From Rhodamnia argentea (taxonomy: Eukaryota > Streptophyta > Magnoliopsida > Myrtales > Myrtaceae): DNA of 64,000 nt. Below, one piece after another: positions 36,313-50,217 of the stretch. The translations under genes were made by a program, and so were the position numbers. A model generated the notes under the pieces. That model was not told where the DNA came from. It was given only the letters and a program-made list of their open reading frames with translations, and ran no database searches. Position 1 is the stretch's first letter. Each line of letters opens with the position of its first letter. The stretch spans positions 10,974,001 through 11,038,000 of the forward strand of contig NC_063153.1 in assembly GCF_020921035.1 (NCBI RefSeq), given 5' to 3'.

Positions 36313-37729
36313 TGGGTGATGGGGAAGGGCTACGTGGAGGAGCACGTGAAGGGTCGGGATGGGATAAAGTGGACCGCATTCCTAACCCTCGCTCATGAAT
36401 GATCGGCTTTTCTTTTTTTTTCCCCCTTTTTTTGAAACCCAATAATGTGGTGTGTTCGACACGTAGCCACGAGAGCTGGACCTACGATCCAGTGGCACAA
36501 GAACCAGGACGGGCATGGCTTAGACCCCCTGTTAAAATAAAAAAACAAAGAAGCAGAGTCCACAGCCCAAAACGACGACAAGTCAAAGAAGAAATGAAAT
36601 GAGGTTTTAGCAATATATATATATTAAAACAGGACTGAAATTGATATGAAGGGGTTGGTTGGTGGCCCTCTGCCCATCATCATCAACCCCACCATATCAT
36701 CAAATAATAGATCTCTTCTGGTGAGCTCCTCCCCCCCTCCAAAAGAAAGAAAGAAAGAAACAGCGCAAAACACCTCACAAGCTTAGACCCATTTCGTACA
36801 CAAGAAGCTAAAAGCTTTTGGGTAGCGGGAAAGTCTTCAAACAGAATAATGCATACGAGCCTCATGTGACTCCATCACCCCCACAAAGGTCAGGCCCAGT
36901 TTTTATGTTTTGAAATCCAGAACCCCTCAACCCCCGATCCCCTCTTTTATCTCAACTGCATCCCATTTTAAAAAATAAAAAAATTTAGAGAGAGAGAGAG
37001 AGAGAGAGAGAGAAGCCGCTACGGAAATCAGAGTCCATAAAGCCGACCCAAAAAAAAAAAGAGGGGTAAAAAATCAGAGTCCATATAAAGATGTGCTAAG
37101 AAAAGAAAACAAAATCATCAGATCAAAACGTTAGATCTGCAAACACCAAAATGTTGGGATCTTAAACAAGACTCTACTTTTATGCACATCTACACAACAC
37201 TTACTTGCCCCTCCAGATTGGGGCCAAACAACCAGAATCTACGACACGATCTTTGCTCGTGTGCACATGTGGAGAATTGGTTCCGGAGCTCAAAGAAATG
37301 ATCCCTTGGCGTATATGTAAGTAAAACATCTTCTCGAGAGAGAGAGAGAGAGAGAGAGAGAACAAATGACGTTATGTCGTGTAACGATGGAGGATTATGT
37401 TGGGTCAGTCCCGTAAACAGTAAAAGCCCATGTTAAACACAACGCCCACACCCCATTTTTTGCACCAAATGGACAGAAACGAAGACAAGAAAACCTGACT
37501 TCAACCACCAAAAAGCCCTCTAAAGATAGAATTAGATCTCAAGATCTCCCTTCTTTGATCATCCTCGCCACTCAAAGATAAAAAAAATCCAGCCTTTCGG
37601 ATCGTACCCACTTCCCACTACTGAGCAGTGCCGCCATGTCCACCTCCGACCCCGCCCCCCCCAAAAAAGTAAAGAGAAAAACAAAGCCCAGTGCACCACA
37701 GCATCGATCCATTATAGAAACACAGCATC

Positions 37730-37768
<39 letters not shown>

Positions 37769-38165
37769 GTGTGGGGGTGCAGTACCTGAGAACGCGCTGA
37801 AGTGGCGGAAAAGGAGGCGACGAGGGACGTTGACGTAGATTCAAGTACACAGTCCCGTTTCCGTGATTATTCGCCGTCGGATTGGCCGAGTCTTTATCGG
37901 CCACCCTGATGACCCGCCGCTCCACCCGACCGCCCGCCGCCGCCTTGTGAGCCGCCCCGTCGTCCTTGACCTGCACCTTCATGCACCTGGGCCGCTTCCG
38001 ACTCCCCCACTGCAGCACGAAATCGGACGTCGTTGCCGCCGTCGCCGTCGTCGTCTGCCTAGTGGTCTCCGAGGTCGATCTCAGTAGCAAGCCTCCGTCG
38101 GCGGCTCTGCCGTTGGAATTGGTGGAGATGCCATTATTGTTGGCCCTCTGCAAGTCTTTTTCCAT
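33672..38165 (-). CDS. DUF1639 family protein with a His-rich tract
   Basis: Four coding exons on the minus strand (37786-38165, 35333-35735, 34103-34180, 33672-33722) join in phase and encode 303 residues. Near the N-terminus is SDFVLQWGSRKRPRCMKVQ, followed by LNLRQRPSSPP and a His/Asn-rich stretch (about residues 161-183) containing runs of four and six His. The DUF1639 core begins WPPKFVIALTNKEKEEDFII and continues KGSKLPQRPKKRAK across the exon 2/3 border to LVSPGAWLCDLTLERYEVRE. It ends KKRPRGLKAMGNMDSDSE. DUF1639 is plant-specific with no established biochemical role. The basic KRPKKRAK-type clusters suggest nuclear localisation, which is inference. ATG 38165 starts MEKDLQRANN; the frame upstream has no other ATG before an intergenic-like sequence, so I chose it. 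The gene probably has a long, intron-containing 5' leader reaching about 40.2 kb. Confidence 0.92.
36273..37765. repeat. Cluster of GA/CT microsatellites in DUF1639 intron 1
   Basis: Dinucleotide tracts occur at about 36273-36306 (CT), 36987-37012 (GA), 37335-37361 (GA) and 37734-37765 (GA). Further tracts of the same kind lie at 33449-33482 near the 3' end, and at 38914-38941 and 40152-40179 in the presumed leader. Confidence 0.85.
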
Positions 38166-38913
38166 CTTCTTTTCGTATTTATCCCTGTCCAATTCCCCCC
38201 GAAATAGTCTCAGCGGAAAAACCACCCAAGAAAAAAATTATAAATAACAAAGTAAAAAATCGGAAAGGGGCCAAAGAAATTCTCGTTAACTTAACTACGG
38301 TTAAGCTCCTTCCAAATTATTGTGATGATCAAAAACTGAAAAGTGAATACGCTCATCTGCAACTTATCCAGAACCAGAAATGGAAGATTTCTCCCACCCC
38401 CAGAAAAGCAAAACAAAGAAAAGGAAAAAGAAAGACTCGAAAGACTGGGACTTTGGCTCGCCCATCACCGAAAAAAAATAGATAACGATCGGATAAGCAT
38501 CAATCGACAGAGAAAAGCTCAAGAGCTAGTCCAGAAGAAAAACCATGGAAATCAAGAGCAAGCATGAAAGCAATGATGATGAGCCAGAACTCCAATCGGA
38601 ATCATCCAAAAACAGTGGCAACAACATCAAATGGCTTCGCCTATTTGGGGAAGAAAAAGAGGGGAGAGAAAGAGAATAAGAAGATCTCCAACCAGCTCTG
38701 GTTAAATTCAAGAAAAATGCAGGGGAAGAAGAAGAGGAACTCAAGACGCAGCGACAGAGACGCTCGTTTGAGCTGAGATGTTCATCTGCTCGGGGCTCGA
38801 GATCAAAAGAAGAACAATCTCTTTCAAAGCCAACAAAGGAAGGTTCGTGAAATTCAAACATATTGAAGATCCACCAGCAGAACATCAAAGAGAGGTGAGG
38901 CGCAAAAGACACC

Positions 38914-38944
<31 letters not shown>

Positions 38945-40147
38945 AGAAATTGACCCGGAAAAGCTCGATTCAAAACAAGAAAGTTCTCAAAAGCAACCCA
39001 GTAATTCCAGAAAACTCCAGTCTCAGAAATGGCACATCGCCAAAAAATTTCGTGAAAATCAGCTCTTTCTCAAGAGCAAATGCACATCCAAGCTCGATGG
39101 CCACTGAGAAAGGAGGAAAGACACGGATGACGAAGGAATCCCGATGAAGATTGTCGCATTACCGGGAAAGTCCAACGTCGAAAACGAGAAGCCGTCGCTT
39201 CGCCGACCGACCTCCGATTCGAATCCGATAGCTCCGATTCGGTCACAATACTGCAAATTACATAAACAGACACAGAGATTAGAGTTCTTCGCAAATCCAA
39301 CCCCGAAAAAACCCACTGAAGAACAAAACAGAGCACGGGAACTCACCTTCTTCCGCTCCGATTTGATAGTACCCGGTGGTTTTTTCACCCGTGACACCGG
39401 AGAGAACCAAATCTCAGGCTAGATTTACGGATTACAGGCACGTCCGATTGTCCAAAAGCATGCTTCCTCGTAACTGGAAATCGCGGCCTGGCCACAGGAT
39501 TCACCGAAATCACCACATTCCAGAGCCGAAATAGCCGACTCTCATGAACGATTCCGATTCTCGGATTTCGGAAGAGCCGATCTACGCAAAGGGAGAACAG
39601 CTCTCCCACGCCGAAGATCGGAGAGCTCGCTCCGAAATCTCTCCAGGAAACCGGTCGAGGGGCTCCGGAAATGCACCTGCGACGCGAGAATCAGAACACG
39701 AGACGGGTCGATTGAGAAGCTTAAAAACCAAAGCGAAATACTCGGAGGAGATCGACCGCGAGACGACCTCCGTCGCAACTCACGTTCGTCTCCAGGGAGT
39801 GAAAAATCTCACCCGGACTTGGTGAAATACTACCGAGTCCCTGCAATCGATTCTCGGAGGAAAACGAAACTCGGGACTGAGTCCAACTCGCTCCCCGAGA
39901 CGCTTCCTCCTCCTTCGAATCCCGCCCTCCAGACGATGTCTGCAACAGCGCGAAATGAACCGAGTTAGAACCGTTCTTCCCTCGAGAGTTACGAGACAAA
40001 ATTCACACCAATCTCCAGAATTCAGTCACAAACCTCTCTGTCTCTGTACTCCCTTCAAGTCGATTCAGATCCTCGACATTCCCTCCCCGGAGAACCAGCC
40101 TCCGTTTCTCGGGAAACAGCAAGAAAAGGAGAGAAAATTCGCAGAGA

Positions 40148-40183
<36 letters not shown>

Positions 40184-40205
40184 CCTCTCTCTCTTTTCTC
40201 ACACT
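38166..40205 (-). promoter_or_regulatory. Probable 5' leader of the DUF1639 gene, with UTR introns
   Basis: A TATA-like site on the minus strand (TATAAAG at about 40232-40238) is followed by a CT/GA-rich segment. The first coding exon begins 2 kb downstream, so a leader with one or more introns is the simplest reading. I did not find convincing coding sequence on either strand. UTR exon borders cannot be fixed from sequence alone. Confidence 0.4.
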
Positions 40206-40231
40206 TTGTGTTGTGACGATAAAACGCAAAT

Positions 40232-40238
40232 CTTTATA
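40232..40238 (-). promoter_or_regulatory. TATA box, probably of the DUF1639 gene
   Basis: The minus strand reads GGGTATAAAGATTTG, which would place transcription start near 40205, at the edge of the CT-rich tract at 40152-40179. The link to DUF1639 rests on orientation and the absence of another gene. Confidence 0.45.
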
Positions 40239-40299
40239 CCCGTAAGGTCCCAACACCCCTCCGTCGCAAATCAAACGTTCTCCCCGAGGGATCCTGGCC

Positions 40300-43200
40300 G
40301 TGGATTCCGCATCGGACGGTGGAGATCTGTTTTGGCCCCCCCCGATCCCCCTTGGAGAGCCCCGTGCATCGTCAATCCCGTTTCTGCGCCCTGTCGTCTC
40401 TTCTTTTTTTGTAATTTCGTTTTGGCCCCTTGCTGGCCAGTTGGGATACGGCGTTTGGCGGAGTTTAACGGAATCTTCAGCTAACGCCGTTAAACGTTAG
40501 GACTTGATTTTGTAAATCGGGTCGGTCAATCGGGTTCTTGCTTTCGACCAAAAAATAAATAAATAAAATCGGGTTCTTGCTCGGGTGTGCAAATTCCAAC
40601 CATGCATTTTTTTTTTTTTTGCGAAATTTTGTTATACATGTTAGTACAAACAAATATGTATTTTAAACTCGTGTCTTTTTTTTTTATTGATTTTGATTTC
40701 TTTCGTCCGTTGTCTGATCGTCTCGTTTATTTTCGAAAGGTTACCTCGAGTCTTGAACAAGTTCTGCGACAACATGGACCGAATACTCGGGCCTAAGGCG
40801 CGAACGATAACCATTCTTTTTTTGGGCTTTATTTTTAGCCAAAAATAAACTTTTTATTTTTATTCTTTCGACGAGTTTCTAAGTAGAGACACAAATTTCA
40901 TAGTGACACAAAATTTATTCTCTCAAAATAAAAATTTATTTGATAACGGCATAAAATTTTTACAGTAGCCAACCGTCGACAACCGAAAGACGATGACGGG
41001 GGGACGGAGACCGGCGGTCGACGGATGGAGAATAGTGAACGCGGGCCTTTTGCTCGAGCTAGGGCATAGTTAAGAAAACTATGAAAATGCAGACAATATA
41101 TCAAATCGACCTAGAATTAATGGCCTAACAACGAAACCGCTTGCTCAAACTTGCCGGCATGAAAAAAAAAAAAGTTGAAACATAACTGAGTACAACCTAG
41201 AATAATCTATTGCGACAAAATGCTTCGGCTCATAAAATCATTGGGATCGTGATCACTTCTATTTCTATTTATACGATATAACGTTGCCAGATTTTCACTA
41301 TAGAACAAAAGCATATAAATTTAGTAGAAAAATAAATGCAATCAAGAATCGTTCCTTTTTTTTTTTTTGATATCACGAGAAATTATCGATCTAGAATGTA
41401 TTTTGAAAAAATATTGCGAAAATTTCGAAGCACGGCTTCGAATCATTCCGAAATCAGAAATTATTGTCGAAACGCGCTTCAGTTTTAATCTAAACACATA
41501 AATAGGTGAAATTTCTGCTATCATGGGCCGCCCTTTGCTTTTATGGAGGAGTGTTTCAAAAGATTTCCATCGAACGATCCAGTTACGAAACACCGCCTTT
41601 CGAAAACGCGCGATTAAACGGGTAGATCACATCGTCTATCGAATTAAAGAAATTCTAGGAAAAGGTCTTTGATTTTTTTTTTTTTTTTTTTTGGGTTCCC
41701 GTCAAATTATTGTATCGTTGAATACAAAACGAATGGGAGATGCGACACGTCATTAATCAAATGATTGACTCGAGGAGATCAATTGGGATCGCAAAATTAA
41801 GGACGGGTTCGTAGACGAAGCGTTCGGGAATTACCGGGAAATCTCGTTCATAGCTAAATTAAATTTTGTACTATGGATTTTCATTTTCCTTTTCTTTTTC
41901 TTTTTTTTTTTTAGACGGAGGAGGAATTGTTATTATAGACGAGGGTACACGGACTTCCGTGCACTCGCAGAAAGAGGGGATCCCTCGATCGGATCGGGCC
42001 CTCGCTGCATAGTGGCGGATGAGGGGACTTCCTTTGCGTGTTATACTCAGACACCAACTACTGTGCGAGCGAATCTTTTTGACCAAAAAAAAAAATAAAA
42101 ACTCCTACTGGCTTACCTGGTGTCGGACACGAGCCGTTGGATTTAAAGTGCAGTCGAACGAATCAACGGTTCAGGGGCGAGAAAGAGCCATTCGCTGGCT
42201 ACTTTATTTGACTGTTGGGGGCTAGCAAGCACCCACCAAAAAAATATATATATTTATATTTTGATCTCTAATTTATTAAAATTCTTAAAATTGACCCTTG
42301 CTAGTCGAGATGGTATGTCGAGATGCTGAACTCGAGTCTCGCGGGCGTGTCTGGAACGCCGATCACGCGTTAATTGTATGTCGAAGAGTGTCAAAGTGTC
42401 CGATAAGCGTTCGACACGACACGACACGACACGAAGGCTCTCGAAAAATGTCGATACTTCCTAGGTTGATAGGGGAGGTTAGTCAACCTTCAACAGAATT
42501 GTGCAAATTTTGTTAATTAAACACCTGAAAAAAAAAAAGGTTCAATATCTTCGAGGTATCAACTTTTTTCCGTATTATGCGTAAATAGTGTATAAAAAAT
42601 AAAAATCGCCTTGATTTGATATAATTAATTAGTACCGGGGGCGCCCGTTAATAAGTCGAAGGTGTCAAATTTCATTTGTCGCGATAGAAAATTACGCGAA
42701 AATGGAGGCGGCTCGCACGTGACACCGAGCTCGATCCATCCGAGGATTAAATTTAAGTTGGGCGTTTGTTCTTTCCTAAGGAACTTTCTGAATTCCCGGA
42801 ACATTGGCGGCAATATTGCATCGTCGTAGAGTAGGTTTCAACCTTAATTTTAGTAAAACAATCTTGCATGCTTCTTTGCGGAAAACGTTTGGTGGGCATA
42901 CAATGCAATCGAAACTTCTTGTGTCCCCCATAGGTAAATAGAATAATAAAAGATCGATCTCGTGCAACACATCGGTTATGTCTAGTTTTAATCGCATCTA
43001 TCAATACCAGACAATTTTCGAGTAAACCCTTTTATGGAAAGAGGGTTATAACGTTTGCACGCCTCTGGGGTCGATCTAGGAGGGAGGTGACGGTGCGTGG
43101 CTCCCATTTTCCGCCTATGACAAAGACTAAAATAGGAATTCATAACCTCATCTTGCAGACAATCCACATACCACTTTCAATTACTAGAACCAGGCTGGAG

Positions 43201-43521
43201 GATTTGACCATAACCATTCAACTCACATCAACCATAAACTATCTCACAAACTATCAGCGTTCTTCCCCCATTCCTATCGCCCATCGTGCCATAGTCCGAA
43301 GAGCTGCAGCATTTCAAATCGCCCGAAACGGGCACGATATCATTCCACATTTGAAGCATGTTATGGGACAAGCAAGTCGAGACACGTGCTTCCGAGCCAT
43401 ATTCACAGCGAAGCAACCGCAAGCAACTCGTTCGATATATAATACAGTAGGAATATATAAATCTGTAGCAGATTTTAAGCATGGCAAGTGGGTCCTTTGT
43501 TTGGAATGATTCCCACTTCAC
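40300..43521. other. Intergenic region between the DUF1639 promoter and the VPE 3' end
   Basis: AT-rich sequence with many poly-T runs and a short (ACACG)n tract near 42415. No open frame resembles a known protein, and no RNA gene was recognised. Confidence 0.45.
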
Positions 43522-46500
43522 TCATGCACTGAATCCCCTGCTGAGAGAGCTCCAAGGACCAGATGGAATGTGAGCACAAGCTTGGCCGGATGCCTCAGTC
43601 ATTTGCTCGGCCCGGATTCCAGCATTGCACAAGTTCGCCAAGGAGCGCATGTGTTTCATCCCGTATTGAGAGAGAGATCCACAATGAGTCTCGAATGTTC
43701 TCACCTGCATTAAGTATTGGGATCATGACACTTTCGAGACTGGAAAGTATACTCAATCGTTGTGTCAAACAATACCCTTCCCCCAGAGTGTAAAGATTTA
43801 ACACAATATTGTAGAGGAAAATCGAACTGGTATTACCAATGCAAATCTCAGCATCACGGAAATATATTAAACATGTCTTGGTTGAGAGACCATGAGAGAA
43901 TAATTACCAGGCTTTTCAGGCAAGCCCAGTCATCAACGAGAGGTTGTCCTGCAGGTCGAACAGCATTCAGCACCTCTGGACCCTTTTTAATTCCAAACAA
44001 GAGCTTTCCAATGAGTTTCACGCTGTGATCTATATGCATCCGATGTGACATTGCCTCAAAAAATTGCTTCTGCGCATTGAGTTTCCTAGAAGAGCCTTCA
44101 GGAGCTTTACGGAACTGAAACAAAGCCCGATGCAAAATCAGATTTGGTTACACATGGCTCATACAACTGTGATGGGAGGGTAAGGGACAATACAAGATTT
44201 CTTCTTTATTTAGTGAAAGAAGAGTGAGAAGATGAATTGAAAGGAAGTTTGAAATAATTTTCCACTTACTTTTATGTCAAAGGTCAAAGCTCATGGCTGA
44301 AAAAGTCCTTTTACTTCTACTAACACTTTCAGCAAAGTCATATGCCGATTTAAGGACCTTTCGTTATCAGAATTCCATTGATAGCCCTATGGTACTACAG
44401 TCTCATTTGTTGCCGGACCACCCCTCAATTTTGTTAAAAATACTATAGTAATCCCTTATAGTAGCTCTTCATCCAATTGATCCTGTGATTCTAATTGGGG
44501 AAACTATCTAAGAGAGGTTGCATTGACCAGACAGCTGCATATGGCAAAACCATCAAGAAGTCTATCCTTAAAACATTTAGCATTGCTATGACTAAATCTA
44601 AAGCATGCAGCCTCAAACATGATGAAGGGCGAGAGAAACCTTGTCCCAGAAATGCAGCAGATCGGCATCCCGCTGGTTAACAGCTTTCCGAGGAGGCCTT
44701 AGGGAGTTGTCATCCACGAAAGAAGAGTTTTCGTTTGCAGGATCTGTGCCCATGTACAGGAAGAGATCTTCCTTACTTAAACCTATATCACCGAATTGCA
44801 TGACGTGGGAACCGTAAGCAGAGTTGTCATTGGCTGTCCTCTTTTTCACCTGGATATGCCAGCACAAAGAAAATTCATAAGGATGAGAAGAAGCACAGAG
44901 AGAAAGGGAAGAGCAACTTAAGCAGTCCAGGCAATATTAAGAGGTAACTTCTTCCATGTGCTTGCACTAAGTAAGCTCGCATTCCATCCCTCCCGAAGAA
45001 ATGTATTACAAACTTTACTCACTTGCTAAAAAGACACTGGGGAGTTCAGTTGCCTGATGGAAGCAAATTTTCTCAAATATGAAAAGCAGAATGAACATTA
45101 CTTTCTTCCTAGTCGCTCAGTACAATGACGGTAGCAATGTCCTTACCAGTTGGTATTGCTGGTGCAGAGTTTCGGTTCGCAGGTTATGCACCTCGCTGTT
45201 CACAAAGAAATAACCAAAAATAAATTATGAAGGGCTTTATAGTTGTGAAACAGAAGTTTTGATTTCTCAAGAGCCAATTAAAACGCATAAACCTGATCCA
45301 ACCATTACAAGGGAAAAGAGTCCCATAAACTAGTACAAGAACCCCTGGAATCACATTGACCATGAAGTTTATATGCATATCCAGAGTTGCACTATAAGAT
45401 GTATTTAGTCAAGTTCCATCTGATACCATGGAAGTCATGTCCTTCCTCTTCTCTCCTTTCTTAGTTTTCAGCTATCTAATTTGCAAACGTTGGATCTTAA
45501 AGATTTTTAATGGCCAACAGATTAGCTATCTGCAATGGAAATGCTTTTTCATGCAAATACACAAACATTCATGCTTCGAAAAGAGACAAGCTACCTCTAA
45601 GTCCATATAAGCTAAAAAATTTCAATAATAAAAAAAATTATATTAGTACATAAGCTAAAAGTGGGGAAAACCTTACTATTCAGATAAGGGCACACAGGCT
45701 AAAAGTTAAATAATGAACGAGTCCTTGAAAAACAAGCAACCCGAATATCAAAGCATTACTCATATCTTAGGTAAAGGCCCAACACTAGAAAATGTAGGAA
45801 GATCTTGACACCATATAATTAGCAGCTGAGATATATATTCAATACCAAGCATCAAGTCTAGGAATTAGCGCATAATTTTTTTTTTTTTGGGGGTCAAGTT
45901 TTTAGTGCATAATTGACTGCCTCTTTAACCAATAAACTTTTCGTTGTCTACATTTTCAACATCACATAAAAGGAGAATGTGCCAACGAAAAATATCTCTT
46001 ATCTTTTTTTGATCTTCCCAATAAAACAATGAAAATTGGACGCAATCGTGGCTTTTCAACTGTGCTTTTGATTCCTATATTCTCGATTTGCAAGACAAAC
46101 ATTCCAAAATCAGATCATTCAAATTTTGAACAACTGGGAATACACGGACATTGATTATGCACATTTGCTATGATCCAACTAATGTGCCAAGGGTTGCCCA
46201 TGATACACCACATGATTATCAGTCTCAAATTGGAGAAAAAGTAGCCATGAAACAGCGACTTCTAATCTAGAGAGAACAGAGTCAAAAGGCATGAATGAGA
46301 GTATACAGATTTGAGATTACCTGTCTTCCATCCAGGCAACACTATACAAGTCACCAAGACATGTCTCATATTCTGCTGGAGGGCTAGGATACTCTCCAGG
46401 GCAATAGGTGCCCCAACTGCTCTCTTCTGCATTAGCTGCTGTTGTTGCATATATGTTCAAACCTTCTGGAAGAAGGCCCTCAAAAATACTTCCTGATTCA

Positions 46501-48876
46501 CAAGCTTCAAGGTAAAATACCTGTGTTCATAACGCAAAGGGAACAAAATGAAAAGTTTTAGACGCCGTCCTGTATGAAGCAAACTGTTTTAGTGAACTTA
46601 AAATTACCAAGCTTTTATAGGTCCCAGAGGCATGCTTTGTCTTCAAGACATCTATCAGATCATCAGCATATAGGAAGGGGATGGTAGGCATTCCTGTTAA
46701 ACATCAATGTCAACTGTGAGATTCTGATATGAAAAAGTTAGATAAATCATCTCTAAATTGGGGAAGGGATGCAAATGAGATATGGAACCCAATCCAACTT
46801 CTATCACTCTACTGCAAATATCTCACTTCATCTCAACATGTGCAATATAAACACATGTAAGACAATCTGCAACAAATGGAGGTTATATTAAGGAACTACC
46901 AAGTACTAACCAAGCACACCAGGGCCACCATGATCAGTATAGTAGATGAAGATAGTATCATCCGGACCACTATCCACAACCTTCCCACTGCCTCCTGTGA
47001 GAGCAGTCTTGTTTCCAAGGATGACAGATAAAAAGTTGTTGACATTAACATCCTCTCCAGTATAATCCTGCCACCAGAAAAGTAATTAGTGACTTAACAT
47101 TTGGTAACAGACCTTTGACAAATATAGAGAAAATTTTTCATCCTAAACTAGCGACAATGCATTTGAAAACAGACCTTTGGAACTCCTTCATAAACATCAT
47201 CTCCATCAGGATGGTTAATAATGATTCCAGGCCTGGGGTTCTCTTCATTGTTAGCAATGTCATCATACATAAAAACAATGATATTTTCATCCTTCAGCCC
47301 TCCTTTCTTCAAGAGCTGATATGCATGGCAAACATCGGCCTGAAAGGAAAATGCACGAATAGCGCATATTATCAACAACTGAAAAAAATCCCAAAGCAGC
47401 ACAAATGAACAAGCAAAGGCAGAAAAGAATCCAAATTTGTACCTGAATGACATTAAAAAAAAAAAATAGCCGTTACCCAGAAGGTAAAGCACTTTATTCA
47501 TTTTTTATCAGTCGAAGCAATTTCAATTTTGTGGGGACAAGAACATTAAAAAAACACACAAGGACTATTTGGAAAATAATCTCCTTCATTTAACTCTCAT
47601 AAACAATGATTTAAACAAAAGGAAAATAAACTATTATGTTCATTGGGACTATGATTATTGGTCCATGAAAGTATAAGGAAAGGAAAGGAAAGAAACAGAA
47701 ACATATCACTGTTAAAGCTTAAAAGACACACTTAAAACGCACAAAGGTTGTGAGTCAGATCTTCTGCTTCACTCACTACTAGCTAGCAAATCAGATATCA
47801 AAATCTATCTTCCTTTCTTTTCTTTTACATTCTCTTCTGCTAGAAAAATGTTTCTCCTTCACATGCAAATTGAAACTCCGGAACACCACATCCAGCAAAT
47901 TCAGATAGCCACGTGCATACTGACCTGATAGGCTGATACTATCAATTTGTATCACCCTTTATGTATTGAGCAAGGAAAAACATGAGAAGGATATAGCCGA
48001 TACATAATTGTTTTAGCAGCATCAATCAACTAAGTTGCAAAAAGCACTATTGTTGAAAGGTCCCCTCCTGGCCCCAAAACATAGCAAGAGTCTAAGTAAT
48101 TTCCATAAGGACTGCAGAGTCCAAATTTGAGATTTACCAGCAGTTGCAGCCAAAGATATTCCTAAATTGATGACAAGACTTTCTATTCAAACCATAATTC
48201 GATTCGCTAGAGTTATCATTATAACAGCAAACGGCTCAGTTTTGATTCTGATCCAAATTCCCGAGTTCCGAAATCGGAATACATCTGAATGGAATTTAAG
48301 AATAAGTCTTTACAAGGTGGTGATACAGAAACCGTCAAACATAAAATGGCAAGAATTTGGTCTATTCTAGGGATATTACCCCGAGAAGGAAACGCCATTT
48401 TTTTAAGCACCAGCTACAAAAAGACCTTAAGTTGCAGATGACCTCAATATCGCTCCTCACAAGATCATACAAAAACCATTAAGCTACAAGACACCATACA
48501 CAAAATATCCAGAAAAGAACATCGAAAGCAAACTTTATCATTTCAGAACCTCGTAATTTAGCTGAAAATCGAGTCAAGCACACGATCGCACTCATTATAT
48601 TAAACCGATTAAAGGGAAGAATGACATCGATTCGAACCGCGACCAGCAATTCGGCAGAATCACCTGGTGACGGTAGTTCCAGTAACCGTTGGATCCGGCG
48701 ATCAGGACCGCCCACCGAGTCCCAACGGAGTCGTCCTCGCCGGCGCGGAAGAACCTCGAAGCGTCGGACGGCAGCTTGATGACGTTCCCGGCGACATCGC
48801 GGCCGGCGGCGGCGAAGGCGAAGGAGAGTAAGAGGAGGAGGAGGGCGGCGGCGGCGGCGGAGGCGAGGCGGATCAT
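43522..48876 (-). CDS. VPE: Vacuolar processing enzyme (legumain, C13 cysteine protease)
   Basis: Nine exons on the minus strand: 48664-48876, 47175-47339, 46911-47067, 46608-46693, 46321-46520, 45147-45195, 44640-44849, 43908-44114 and 43522-43704. All are in phase and give 489 residues, the usual VPE length and exon number. VPE is an asparaginyl endopeptidase of the vacuole that matures storage and vacuolar proteins and acts as a caspase-1-like protease in programmed death. An N-terminal signal peptide ([17 protein letters not shown]) precedes [18 protein letters not shown]. The catalytic dyad is His172 (TDHGGPG) and Cys214 (LEACESGS). The C-terminal prodomain includes [38 protein letters not shown] and a His/Cys-rich end ([20 protein letters not shown]), closing SSLSRGFSA. 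Features are shared with both the vegetative (IPSGPWSSL) and seed (ACLKSLVRTFE) types, so I do not assign a subtype. Confidence 0.96.
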
Positions 48877-48930
48877 GGTGGCTCTGCGCAGGTACCGTGG
48901 CTTGCTCTCGATTCCGCAGAGCCGATGGTT

Positions 48931-48941
48931 ATATTATAAAG
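48931..48941 (-). promoter_or_regulatory. TATA-like site of the VPE gene
   Basis: The minus strand reads CTTTATAATATAACC about 55-65 bp before the start codon, which would leave a leader of only about 30 bases. A GA tract (about 48945-48966) lies just upstream in gene orientation. Confidence 0.45.
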
Positions 48942-50217
48942 AGAGTGAGAGAGAGAGAGAGAGAGTATGGGCTTGGATTAAACTGGTTATGACTGATTGG
49001 TGGGATTTCATTGATCACTTGTCGCATCCGACGACAGCGATTGGGTCTGTGGGTACCGCCTAAAGGCTCTTTGGACGGCGTGCTCGGATCACTTTCTGGT
49101 CTATTCGTCGATGGCGACGGAATGGACGATCCAGATGGGACGAGCGGCGGGGGCACCGTCCCTGGGAGCGTCCGCACGGGATGATTCCCCGCGACCTCTG
49201 GCTTGACGGAAACACTCTAGCGCGAGAAAAGGAAGCTCCGGGGGACAGGTGGGCAATTGTGACTTGACCAATTGACATGGAAAGTACTGACAACCAAAAG
49301 ACATTTCCATCGAATCGATATATTTAATTTAAATTTCGCGGTGGGCGGACTTTTGGCTTCATTTAAATTCTCGATTCTCTTATTTTATTTTCGCTGTATA
49401 TTGACAACAAGCGCTCGATAACTTTCCACATCGGCATGACTTTAGAGAGTCGAAATTGTAGCTTCAATCTGAATTTTTCTCGTCGTACCAAGCTTTTCGT
49501 TACTAACAGTCGTAGATTAGATCGAGGAAGCAGGGAGGGGGGAAATCCTCGAAGGAACCCAGCTAAAGACCAAGGGACAGATTAACGAGGTAGATATGAA
49601 ATCTTCAAATCGGGAACAATTATTGAACAGAAGACAAAAATTGCGTGAACGCAAAAGAAGGTTGTCCCTCGGATCACTCCTCTTCGCTCGTCCCTTCTTC
49701 CTTTTCCTAATCGATCCGCCGGAGGAACGACAACGACGTGTTTGATGGAAAATTTGATTAGCTCATCATAGCGTGAGGGATTAGCAAGATGAAACAATTG
49801 CTGGCAAGTCTTGGTTCCGAGTAAAACAAGAATTGCATCGCGTATCGAGATTCACGTCATTATCGTCCAAAATATGGTCGACGGGGGACGAGATAATTTG
49901 TAGCTTGCATAGTCCATATAGGGCTGTAATAACATATCGTGGAGACACTAGACATTCAGCTGATGGGTTTAACTAAATGCAACCTGCAAAGAACACTGGC
50001 CTATCCGAGGCGTTTTTGCGACCTAAATATACATAATAACTTTACGAAGGCCGAGTCGTTGGGATAACATGGGAGCTCAGCTTGACGGTCCATCACGGAG
50101 ATTTGCAGTTGCAGAATTCTCTTCCGGAAAGACCCACAGTGGATAAAAGCTCTCCCGACACATTGCAAAAGCCGATCGATTAGTACCGATCGCAAACCCA
50201 CAAGCGGGCTTTTACTC
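48942..50217. other. Intergenic region between VPE and the BRISC-subunit gene
   Basis: This should hold the VPE promoter at the left and the 3' UTR of the minus-strand BRISC-subunit gene at the right. Open frames are short and unrecognised. Confidence 0.45.
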
